Shown here in pieces: positions 1 to 6,330 of a DNA stretch of 10,633 bases. The notes beneath the pieces were generated by a model that was not told where the DNA came from, did no database searches, and saw only the letters and a list, made by a program, of their open reading frames with translations. Each line of letters starts with the position of its first letter. Position 1 is the first letter of the stretch. Source of the DNA: an uncultured Kingella sp. (GTDB taxonomy: Bacteria > Pseudomonadota > Gammaproteobacteria > Burkholderiales > Neisseriaceae); contig CAKARD010000041.1 in NCBI GenBank assembly GCA_916720425.1, positions 1 through 10,633 of the forward strand, in the 5' to 3' direction. The position numbers were made by a program, and so were the translations under genes.

Positions 1-97
1 TCATGGGTGGAAAAGGGGTAATATCGTAATGTGTGAAAGTATAATAAAGGCCATAACCAATAATGACAGGGATAACCAAGCTTTTAATATTCAACAT
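1..97 (-). CDS. Small membrane-anchored hypothetical protein, 5' end only
   Basis: The first 32 codons of a gene that runs off the left edge. The start ATG at 95-97 follows a good Shine-Dalgarno sequence, AAAGGA (about 103-108 on the minus strand). The visible N-terminus begins MLNIKSLVIPVIIGYGLYY and continues into a threonine-, histidine- and proline-containing stretch. The hydrophobic run at about residues 7-20 looks like a signal anchor or single membrane segment, with no clear signal-peptidase site in the visible part. It lies 66 nt downstream of dapD on the same strand, with a terminator-like hairpin between them, so it is probably transcribed separately. I do not recognise the family and too little is present to assign a role. 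Confidence 0.6.
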   Translation of the reverse strand, partial: MLNIKSLVIPVIIGYGLYYTFTHYDITPFPPM

Positions 98-123
98 TAG
101 TATTCCTTTTAAAGTGAATGTAT

Positions 124-154
124 AAAAATCAAGTACGGTTGTACTTTGCCGTAC
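124..154 (-). terminator. Candidate intrinsic terminator of dapD, with alternative GTAC hairpins
   Basis: Read on the minus strand, just after the dapD stop, the arms AAGTAC and GTACTT (141-146 and 131-136) are separated by the loop AACC and followed directly by GATTTTT (124-130). A 6-bp stem, tetraloop and U-run together suit a factor-independent terminator. A second, overlapping pairing, GTACGG with CCGTAC (133-138 with 149-154), would exclude the first. The minus-strand segment also resembles, from memory, an intergenic repeat common in Neisseria genomes that contains TACGGTACGGCAA and CCGTACT. Confidence 0.6.
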
Positions 155-163
155 CGTAGCAGA

Positions 164-985
164 TTAAATTCCACGTAGTAATTCGTTAACACTGGTTTTT
201 GCTCGCGTTTGTGCATCAACTTTTTTAACGATTACAGCGCAATATAAACTGTGTGATCCATCTTTGGCAGGTAAATTTCCTGATACCACTACTGAACCAG
301 CAGGAACTCGTCCGTAATGAATTTCACCTGTTTCACGGTCATAAATCTTAGTAGATTGCCCAATATATACGCCCATAGAAATGACACTGCCTTCTTCTAC
401 AATGACACCTTCTACAATTTCTGAACGCGCACCAATAAAGCAGTTGTCTTCAATAATAGTTGGACTGGCTTGTAAAGGCTCTAATACACCACCAATACCT
501 ACACCACCACTTAAATGTACATTCTTGCCAATTTGCGCACAAGAACCCACTGTTGCCCAAGTATCCACCATTGCACCTTCATCTACATATGCACCAATAT
601 TGACATAAGAAGGCATTAGAACCACATTTTTAGCGATGAAACTACCACGGCGCACTACGGCATTGGGTACGGCACGAAAACCTGCAGCTTGAAAATCTGC
701 TTGTGTCCATTGAGCAAATTTAGTGGGAACTTTATCAAAGTAGTGATTTACACCATCTTGTAATAATACATTGTCTTGAATACGAAATGACAATAAAACA
801 GCTTTTTTTACCCATTCGTTTACTTGCCATTGTCCCACGCCCAAGCGTTCAGCAACACGCAAAGCACCTGCATCTAGCTGGTGCAAGGTTTCTTCCACAG
901 CTTGCTTGATTTCTGCATGAACTGTTTGTGGGGTGATTTGAGCGCGTTGTTCAAATGCTGTTTCAATAATTTTTTGTAAAGACAT
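164..985 (-). CDS. dapD: 2,3,4,5-tetrahydropyridine-2,6-dicarboxylate N-succinyltransferase
   Basis: DapD transfers succinyl from succinyl-CoA to tetrahydrodipicolinate, a cytoplasmic step in the succinylase route to meso-diaminopimelate and lysine. The product is 273 residues, the usual length, and is almost identical to the Neisseria protein as I recall it. Residues 1-100 are the helical N-terminal domain; about 105-230 form hexapeptide repeats of a left-handed beta-helix, including VDEGAMVDTWATVG and GGVGIGGVLEP. Asp141 and Glu189 match the catalytic pair reported for DapD. The start at 985 is chosen because AAAGGA (993-998) sits 7 nt upstream; the in-frame ATG at 991 is only 1 nt from that site, and a still earlier ATG at 1012 lies upstream of it and inside the -10 region. 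The gene has its own extended -10 promoter and a terminator-like hairpin after its stop. Confidence 0.97.
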   Translation of the reverse strand: MSLQKIIETAFEQRAQITPQTVHAEIKQAVEETLHQLDAGALRVAERLGVGQWQVNEWVKKAVLLSFRIQDNVLLQDGVNHYFDKVPTKFAQWTQADFQAAGFRAVPNAVVRRGSFIAKNVVLMPSYVNIGAYVDEGAMVDTWATVGSCAQIGKNVHLSGGVGIGGVLEPLQASPTIIEDNCFIGARSEIVEGVIVEEGSVISMGVYIGQSTKIYDRETGEIHYGRVPAGSVVVSGNLPAKDGSHSLYCAVIVKKVDAQTRAKTSVNELLRGI

Positions 986-1012
986 ATTCATTTCCTTTAA
1001 ATAAATAATCAA

Positions 1013-1021
1013 ATTATATCA
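1013..1021 (-). promoter_or_regulatory. Extended -10 promoter of dapD
   Basis: The minus strand carries TGATATAAT, a perfect TGn plus TATAAT extended -10 element, 28 nt upstream of the chosen dapD start. This would give a leader of about 20 nt. No convincing -35 hexamer lies 16-18 nt further upstream, as is usual for extended -10 promoters. The site lies in the 51-nt gap between prfC and dapD, so dapD can be expressed independently of prfC. Confidence 0.6.
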
Positions 1022-1036
1022 GGTTAATAGAATGGG

Positions 1037-2638
1037 TTAGTTATTCAAGCTAACCGAATGCTCGCGCGTTTCGTGGAATACAATGTCTTTCCAGCGTTCC
1101 TGCGTTAAATTCAAATTCACGCGATTGGGCGCGAGATACGCCAAATTACCACCCGCATCAATCGCCAAATTAGCGGCATTGGCTTTTTCAAATTCTGCTA
1201 ATTTTTTCTTGTCATCGCACGACACCCAACGCGCCGACCACACCGACACATTATCAAACACCGCTTCCACACCATATTCCGCCGCCAAACGCGCTGTAAC
1301 CACTTCAAATTGCAACACGCCCACCGCGCCCAAAATCAAATCCGCACCCGAATGCGGTTTGAACACTTGCACCGCACCCTCTTCGCCCAGTTGTTGTAAG
1401 CCCTTTTGCAATTGTTTCATTTTCAAAGGATTTTTAATACGCACACTGCGAAATAATTCAGGCGCAAAAAACGGAATGCCTGTAAACGAAAGTTGTTCAC
1501 CTTCAGAAAAACTGTCGCCAATCTGAATGTTACCGTGATTCGGAATACCAATGATGTCGCCAGCATAGGCTTCTTCCACCAATTCGCGGTCATGCGACAT
1601 AAACGTTACCACGCTGCTTGCGCTGATGTCGCGGTTAATGCGTAAGTGTTTGATTTTCATGCCACGTTCAAATTTACCCGAACACACGCGCAAAAACGCA
1701 ATGCGGTCGCGGTGTTTTGGGTCCATATTCGCTTGAATTTTAAAAATAAAACCAGAAAATTTAGGTTCATCAGGCTGAACTTCGCGCACGGTCGCATCAC
1801 GTGGCTTGGGCGCAGGTGCCCAATTAATCAATGAATTGAGAATTTCTTGCACGCCAAAATTATTAATCGCAGAACCGAAAAACACAGGTGTCAGACTGCC
1901 TGAAAGAAATTCGTCCAAATTAAATTCATTAGACGCAGCTTGCACCAATTCAATTTCATCACGAAGTTGTTGAATTTCCAATGGAAAACGTTTTTCTAAT
2001 TCGGGATTATCAATGCCTTTGATGATGTCAAATTCGTGGGGTAATTTTTCGCCGCCCGCTTCAAACAGATAAATTTCATCGTTCAAAATGTGGTATACGC
2101 CCTTGAAATTTTTGCCCATGCCGATGGGCCAAGTGACGGGCGCACAACGGATTTGCAAAATATTTTCCACTTCGTCCAACAATTCCAAACTGTCGCGTAC
2201 TTCGCGGTCGTATTTGTTCATAAACGTAACAATCGGCGTGTTTCGCAAACGACAAACATTTAACAATTTAATGGTTTGCGCTTCTACGCCTTTTGCCGCG
2301 TCAATCACCATCAACGCGCTGTCCACCGCCGTCAAAACACGATAAGTATCTTCCGAAAAGTCTTGGTGTCCTGGCGTGTCCAACAAATTGACAATGTGGT
2401 CTAAATACTCAAATTGCATCACGCTTGATGCCACCGAAATACCGCGTTGCTGTTCAATTTCCATCCAGTCGGATGTGGCAAACTTACCCGTTTTCTTGCC
2501 TTTGACTGTACCTGCCGATTGAATCGCACCCGAAAACAACAACAATTTTTCGGTTAAAGTGGTTTTACCTGCGTCTGGGTGGGAAATAATCGCGAATGTG
2601 CGGCGACGGCATACTTGATTAAGCATTTCTTCGGACAT
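1037..2638 (-). CDS. prfC: Peptide chain release factor 3 (RF3)
   Basis: RF3 is a translational GTPase that removes RF1/RF2 from the ribosome after peptide release. The product is 533 residues, full length, and matches Neisseria RF3 nearly throughout as I recall it. G1 is SHPDAGKT (residues 19-26), G3 is DTPGH (87-91) and G4 is NKYD (141-144). Beta-barrel domain II and the RF3-specific C-terminal domain follow. The ATG at 2638 is preceded by five C residues and a poor ribosome binding site, with only AGAAAG further upstream. Local counts put GC near 46%, against about 41% in dapD. A segment at 1893-1904 matches the Simonsiella-type DNA uptake sequence at 11 of 12 bases. It lies between obgE (173-nt gap, with a candidate promoter) and dapD (51-nt gap). 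Confidence 0.97.
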   Translation of the reverse strand: MSEEMLNQVCRRRTFAIISHPDAGKTTLTEKLLLFSGAIQSAGTVKGKKTGKFATSDWMEIEQQRGISVASSVMQFEYLDHIVNLLDTPGHQDFSEDTYRVLTAVDSALMVIDAAKGVEAQTIKLLNVCRLRNTPIVTFMNKYDREVRDSLELLDEVENILQIRCAPVTWPIGMGKNFKGVYHILNDEIYLFEAGGEKLPHEFDIIKGIDNPELEKRFPLEIQQLRDEIELVQAASNEFNLDEFLSGSLTPVFFGSAINNFGVQEILNSLINWAPAPKPRDATVREVQPDEPKFSGFIFKIQANMDPKHRDRIAFLRVCSGKFERGMKIKHLRINRDISASSVVTFMSHDRELVEEAYAGDIIGIPNHGNIQIGDSFSEGEQLSFTGIPFFAPELFRSVRIKNPLKMKQLQKGLQQLGEEGAVQVFKPHSGADLILGAVGVLQFEVVTARLAAEYGVEAVFDNVSVWSARWVSCDDKKKLAEFEKANAANLAIDAGGNLAYLAPNRVNLNLTQERWKDIVFHETREHSVSLNN

Positions 2639-2684
2639 GGGGGCTTTCTATAAAAAGGTGTCTGTGAACAGTTAAAATAATATG

Positions 2685-2712
2685 GCTATATCAATTGAGT
2701 TGATGAATCCAA
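2685..2712 (-). promoter_or_regulatory. Candidate prfC promoter
   Basis: On the minus strand TTGGAT (2707-2712) is separated by 16 nt from TATAGC (2685-2690), and the -10 is preceded by TG one base away (TGATATAGC), an extended -10 form like that of dapD. Transcription from here would give a leader of about 40 nt. The hexamers are only partial matches, so this is a moderate call based on sequence form alone. Confidence 0.35.
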
Positions 2713-2811
2713 TATGATGATTAAGATGGATCAGTGTTGGATTACAATCTAACCGATTTGACTGTTATACCTTATTCTGCTTGAAACACAGTAGTATTAG
2801 TCTGTATCTCA

Positions 2812-3906
2812 TTATGAGGAGATTCTGTGTGTTCGGTTTGTTTCTAATAAGCGTTTTTTTTCAGTGAGATATTGGTTAATTTGATGAATCAATTCTTGTG
2901 TGCCTTCGTGAGTGAGTGCACTAATTTTAAACAAACGTGGTGTGTGCATATCAAAAGCAAAACGGTCATCGGGGGCAGGGTAGTCCCAAGCAATATCGGT
3001 TAAAAATTGGTCAATACGTGCTTTTGCTGTAGCTTCATCAAGCATGTCTAGTTTATTAAGTACCAACCAGCGGGGTTTGTCATATAAATCGGTATCATAT
3101 TTGCGCAGCTCATTAATAATGGCCAAAGCTTCGCCAGCAGTGTCTATCGTTTCATCAAAAGGAGCCAAGTCTACCACATGTAATAATAAACCTGTACGTG
3201 ATAAATGTTTTAAAAAACGATGTCCCAATCCCGCGCCTTCAGCGGCACCTTCTATTAACCCTGGAATATCTGCCATAACAAAACTGTGATTTTCATCTAT
3301 GCGTACCACGCCCAAATTGGGATGCAAGGTGGTGAAGGGATAATCGGCAACTTTGGGGCGGGCAGCTGATACAGCACGAATAAGCGTAGATTTGCCTGCA
3401 TTAGGCATACCCAATAACCCAACATCTGCCAAAACTTTGAGTTCTAATAATAAAGTGCGTGCTTCTCCTTCCTCACCAGGGGTGAATTGTTTTGGCGCAC
3501 GATTGACAGAAGATTTAAAATGGATATTACCCAAGCCACCTTTTCCGCCTTTTGCTACACATACGCGCTGTCCGTGATGGGTTAAATCAGCAAGCAATTC
3601 ATCGGTATCTGCATCGCGGATAATTGTGCCAACTGGCATATGCAATTCGATATCTTCTGCACCTGCACCATATCGATCACTACCATGACCTTTTTCACCG
3701 TTTTTTGCCATGTATTTTTTTACAAAACGGTATTCAACCAAAGTGTTGACATTTTCATCGGCCAGTACAAAAACACTACCACCGCGTCCACCATCCCCCC
3801 CATCGGGTCCTCCACGAGGAACAAACTTTTCGCGGCGAAAACTGGCGGCACCGTTGCCCCCTTTGCCTGCTATGACTTCTATTTTGGCTTCATCTATAAA
3901 TTTCAT
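2812..3906 (-). CDS. obgE: Obg/CgtA ribosome-assembly GTPase
   Basis: ObgE is an essential GTPase that binds the large ribosomal subunit and links ribosome maturation to growth and the stringent response. The product is 364 residues. Residues 1-158 form the glycine-rich Obg fold, with the family-typical start MKFIDEAKIEVIAGKGGNGA and the stretch RGGPDGGDGGRGG. The G domain follows: G1 GMPNAGKST (166-174), G3 DIPG (213-216), G4 NKLD (284-287) and G5 SA (329-330). The C-terminal tail is short and basic. The frame stays open 30 codons further upstream to a TTG, but the invariant MKF start is chosen; its ribosome binding site is weak (AAGAAAG). A run of seven G residues encodes part of the glycine-rich loop. 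It is not next to rplU-rpmA, its commonest partners, but follows a nicotinamidase gene. Confidence 0.96.
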   Translation of the reverse strand: MKFIDEAKIEVIAGKGGNGAASFRREKFVPRGGPDGGDGGRGGSVFVLADENVNTLVEYRFVKKYMAKNGEKGHGSDRYGAGAEDIELHMPVGTIIRDADTDELLADLTHHGQRVCVAKGGKGGLGNIHFKSSVNRAPKQFTPGEEGEARTLLLELKVLADVGLLGMPNAGKSTLIRAVSAARPKVADYPFTTLHPNLGVVRIDENHSFVMADIPGLIEGAAEGAGLGHRFLKHLSRTGLLLHVVDLAPFDETIDTAGEALAIINELRKYDTDLYDKPRWLVLNKLDMLDEATAKARIDQFLTDIAWDYPAPDDRFAFDMHTPRLFKISALTHEGTQELIHQINQYLTEKKRLLETNRTHRISS

Positions 3907-4000
3907 GTATAACTTTCTTTGTATATCTTCACCTAACACGCTTTGTGTTGTAAGCATGGCTCTGATATGTTGATTTAATGCATTATCTAAGGTCAAGATA

Positions 4001-4060
4001 AAAATATTGGTTTAATTAGGCGAGACGTTCTTGGCATTTGGCTATGCCGATTAAACCAAT
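4001..4060 (-). terminator. Inverted repeat after the nicotinamidase gene, candidate terminator
   Basis: A perfect 11-bp inverted repeat, ATTGGTTTAAT (4006-4016) and ATTAAACCAAT (4050-4060), encloses 33 nt that contain a second 5-bp hairpin, GGCAT/ATGCC (4033-4037 and 4043-4047). On the minus strand the outer stem is followed within 1-2 nt by five T residues (4000-4005 region). It lies 58 nt after the nicotinamidase stop and 100 nt before obgE, the expected place for a terminator between the two units. The stem is AT-rich, so its strength is uncertain. It could also be a remnant of a small mobile repeat. Confidence 0.5.
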
Positions 4061-4118
4061 GGGTAATCAATTTCCTAAGTCAAATTGGATAGGGTATTTA
4101 TCAACAAGGCAATCATTA

Positions 4119-4757
4119 TTATATTTTTTCTTTTAAATAATCGGCAATAGCTTGGGCATTAGCTAAAATTATTGCACCGTTTGTTTGCATTTCTTGCCAT
4201 GCTTGTTCAATGGTATCTGGGGCAATGCCACGGCAAGCAGCACGATTAACAATGACAGTCCAATTGCCTGCACGTAATAATTGTAATACAGTGGCTTTTA
4301 CGCAATAATCCGTGGCCAAACCACCTACAATCAAAATACGCGCTTTTTGTATGTGTAACCATTCAATCAATCCTGTGCTTATGCGCTCTTGTATATCATG
4401 ATAACACGCACCGTAAGGATGCATATCGGGTTCTATACCTTTCCACACACAAAAGTCATAATCAATAATAGCGGGTAGTTTGTCCAATAACTGAAAGCCT
4501 TCACTGCCTATCATAGCGTGTGCTACCCAAGTTTCGGGCGCATTAATAAGGCCTGTTGGGTGCAATTGCTTAGCATGACACGCACATAACCATTTGGCAC
4601 TGGGGCTATGTGCATCTTTGCTCATCACACGTTTTTGTGCCAATTTGGCCTGTGCGTTGAGTTCGTTAACGATCAAATGCCCTTCTGATACTGGCAGTTC
4701 ATTAGGGCATAAGGGGGTAAATGTTTTTTGTGCATCAATATCCAAAGCAATAATCAT
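4119..4757 (-). CDS. pncA: Nicotinamidase / isochorismatase-family hydrolase
   Basis: The product, 212 residues, is a cysteine hydrolase of the isochorismatase-like superfamily, most like nicotinamidase (nicotinamide to nicotinate plus ammonia, NAD salvage). Asp8 in ALDIDAQKTF, Lys106 in DFCVWKG and Cys152 in GLATDYCVKA form the catalytic triad of the family. Asp48 and His50 (MSKDAHSPSAKW) and His80 (ETWVAHA) fit the metal-binding positions. The presence of metal ligands favours nicotinamidase over plain isochorismatase, but substrate is inferred. The start is the ATG at 4757, one base after the stop of the upstream flavin oxidoreductase gene (TAA C ATG), implying translational coupling. An in-frame ATG nine codons further upstream would overlap that gene and adds residues before the conserved beta strand. 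Confidence 0.85.
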   Translation of the reverse strand: MIIALDIDAQKTFTPLCPNELPVSEGHLIVNELNAQAKLAQKRVMSKDAHSPSAKWLCACHAKQLHPTGLINAPETWVAHAMIGSEGFQLLDKLPAIIDYDFCVWKGIEPDMHPYGACYHDIQERISTGLIEWLHIQKARILIVGGLATDYCVKATVLQLLRAGNWTVIVNRAACRGIAPDTIEQAWQEMQTNGAIILANAQAIADYLKEKI

Positions 4758-4758
4758 G

Positions 4759-5889
4759 TTAAATATCCAATACAGTATGTTCAATACCTGTTACAGGGGG
4801 CAACCAACCTTTATCACCTTCAATACTCAATGCCCATAAATGTGATGGCAGACGATAATGCGTTGCATGTTTTGGATTTAATTCTGTGTGAATTTCATCG
4901 CTGCGATTATCTAAGACCAATTGAGCCCAATTGGGATTAAGCATAACGGTTTTTCCCAATGCAATCATTTCTGCCCAACCTGTGGCAAATGCATCATTAA
5001 CTTGCTGTGCACTATATAAATTGCCTACACCAATCAAAGGTAAGCGTCCATTGATGTGTGCATGTATTTGTTCCATACGTGTGCGATTGGTATCAGCACC
5101 GCGTCGTGCCAATTTATAAAAATCCCATAAAGATACGTGTAAATATTGTAAAGGTTTTTCAACCAAGGTATCAATTAAAGCAAAAGTATCTTCCATGGTT
5201 AAACCATTTTCACCATTTTCTTCGGGTGAAAAACGAAAACCCACAATCAATTCGGGACGGTTAAATTTTACTATTGCCGCATGAACCGCATCAATAATTT
5301 CTAAAGCAAAGCGCATACGATTTTCACGGTTGCCACCCCATTTATCGGTACGATGATTGGATTTAGCTGAATAAAACTGCTGAATTAGATAGTTGTTTGC
5401 ACCGTGAATTTCTACACCATCAAAGCCTGCACGAATCGCCAGCGTTGCCGCATTGGCATAATTATTAATCAGTTGCAAAATTTCATCGTGTGTTAAAGCG
5501 CGTGCACCCAAGCGAACATTATCAGAAGGTGCGATCAAATCTTGCTGATTCAATTCAGGCAATGCCATAAATCCACCATGGTGAAGTTGTAATAATGCTT
5601 TTGCACCTTGATTATGCGCAATTTGTGCTACTTCAGTAAGACTGGGTAAATCTTCTTCACTCATTGCATAGGGTTGTCCTGCAAAAGTTTTACCATTACG
5701 TTGCACCAATGTTGCTGCCGAAATAAACAAAGCAAAATGTTCAAAACGATGATTTAGAAAAATGCGCTCTTCATCGGTAATATGACCATATTCATCTGAT
5801 GCCCAGTGTGTCATTGGCGCGACCACCAAGCGGTTTTTTAGGGTCAGGCCATTGTTTAGCATAATAGGTTGAAATAGAGGATTATTCAT
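4759..5889 (-). CDS. NADH:flavin oxidoreductase, Old Yellow Enzyme family
   Basis: The product, 376 residues, is a single FMN-binding TIM-barrel oxidoreductase of the Old Yellow Enzyme family, which reduces activated C=C bonds with NAD(P)H; the natural substrate is unknown. It opens with FQPIMLNNGLTLKNRLVVAP, typical of the family. The active-site strand IHGANNYLIQQF supplies His162, Asn165 and Tyr167, matching the substrate-binding pair and proton-donor tyrosine. NHRTDKWGGN follows at 178-187, and GVGN (287-290) with ALGK (310-313) fits the FMN phosphate site. There is no C-terminal iron-sulfur/FAD half as in dienoyl-CoA reductase. The ATG at 5889 is chosen because AAAGGA lies 7 nt upstream; the GTG at 5934 has no such site. 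The next gene starts one base after its stop, so the two are probably co-transcribed. Confidence 0.9.
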   Translation of the reverse strand: MNNPLFQPIMLNNGLTLKNRLVVAPMTHWASDEYGHITDEERIFLNHRFEHFALFISAATLVQRNGKTFAGQPYAMSEEDLPSLTEVAQIAHNQGAKALLQLHHGGFMALPELNQQDLIAPSDNVRLGARALTHDEILQLINNYANAATLAIRAGFDGVEIHGANNYLIQQFYSAKSNHRTDKWGGNRENRMRFALEIIDAVHAAIVKFNRPELIVGFRFSPEENGENGLTMEDTFALIDTLVEKPLQYLHVSLWDFYKLARRGADTNRTRMEQIHAHINGRLPLIGVGNLYSAQQVNDAFATGWAEMIALGKTVMLNPNWAQLVLDNRSDEIHTELNPKHATHYRLPSHLWALSIEGDKGWLPPVTGIEHTVLDI

Positions 5890-5966
5890 TGCACTATCCT
5901 TTGGGTTATGCCACGAAAGCGCGTTGCACCGCACACCACGCTGTGTTTTGTTACAGTTGTGGGGAT

Positions 5967-6260
5967 TTATTCACAGTGTAAAATTTTAGCTTTTTGTACT
6001 AAATCTTGCTCAGCAATTTGACACATTTGTTCACGCTGGCTTACTGTAGCAGCAGGCAGTGAGCCTTGCAACATTTTAGTATTAGTACGATAAAATTCTA
6101 ATTTTTGTCCAGCTTGTGCTTTGTCATAGCAATTTTGAGCATGTTTAAAATGGTTTTGACATACCACGGGGAGTTCTTCAAAGCTCAATGGTTTGCTATG
6201 ATGATGCGCCCATACGCTTGCTGTGCTACATAAAATTAAAGTCAATAATGTTTTTTGCAT
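5967..6260 (-). CDS. Small secreted four-cysteine protein, function unknown
   Basis: A 97-residue protein with a clear signal peptide: MQKTLLTLILCSTASVWA, with likely cleavage after Ala18, leaving a mature protein of about 79 residues in the periplasm. The mature N-terminus starts with three histidines. Four cysteines (34, 44, 80, 96) could make two disulfide bonds; the rest looks helical and rich in Gln and Lys. I think it resembles the small periplasmic DUF5339-type proteins of Neisseriaceae and Pasteurellaceae, but only from memory and with low confidence. A good ribosome binding site (AAAGGA) precedes the ATG. It is 70 nt downstream of phoH, with a palindrome between, and 77 nt upstream of the flavin oxidoreductase gene, so it may be its own unit. 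Confidence 0.75.
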   Translation of the reverse strand: MQKTLLTLILCSTASVWAHHHSKPLSFEELPVVCQNHFKHAQNCYDKAQAGQKLEFYRTNTKMLQGSLPAATVSQREQMCQIAEQDLVQKAKILHCE

Positions 6261-6285
6261 GATGTTGTCCTTTGTTTAATGTGAT

Positions 6286-6312
6286 AAAAAGATGGGGGCT
6301 AAATAATTTAGC
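6286..6312 (-). terminator. 15-bp palindrome after phoH, weak terminator or operator
   Basis: GCTAAAT (6298-6304) and ATTTAGC (6306-6312) are perfect inverted arms around one base. As RNA this would fold as a 5-bp stem with a 5-nt loop. On the minus strand five T residues (6286-6290) follow, but 7 nt after the stem, which is far for a terminator. It lies between the phoH stop and the small secreted-protein start, so it could end phoH transcription or be a regulator site for the secreted protein. Confidence 0.35.
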
Positions 6313-6330
6313 GTGATACGTAACACATAT

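Noticed and set aside
1035..1055. Hairpin GGTTAG/CTAACC across the prfC stop codon as a terminator
   Set aside because: The 6-bp stem lies partly within the coding region and is not followed by a T-run on the minus strand.
1083..1526. A 147-codon plus-strand open frame inside prfC
   Set aside because: It is opposite a near-invariant RF3 sequence, and its serine/proline/cysteine-rich composition is typical of an antisense shadow.
3935..3949. Hairpin AACAC/GTGTT upstream of obgE as a regulatory element
   Set aside because: Only 5 bp, AT-rich and without further context; expected by chance.
3985..3996. TTGACC upstream of obgE as a -35 box
   Set aside because: No acceptable -10 hexamer lies 16-18 nt downstream.
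5934..5959. Imperfect stem CCAC-CTGT / ACAG-GTGG after the small secreted protein gene
   Set aside because: It has bulges and no T-run on the minus strand, so a terminator call is not supported.
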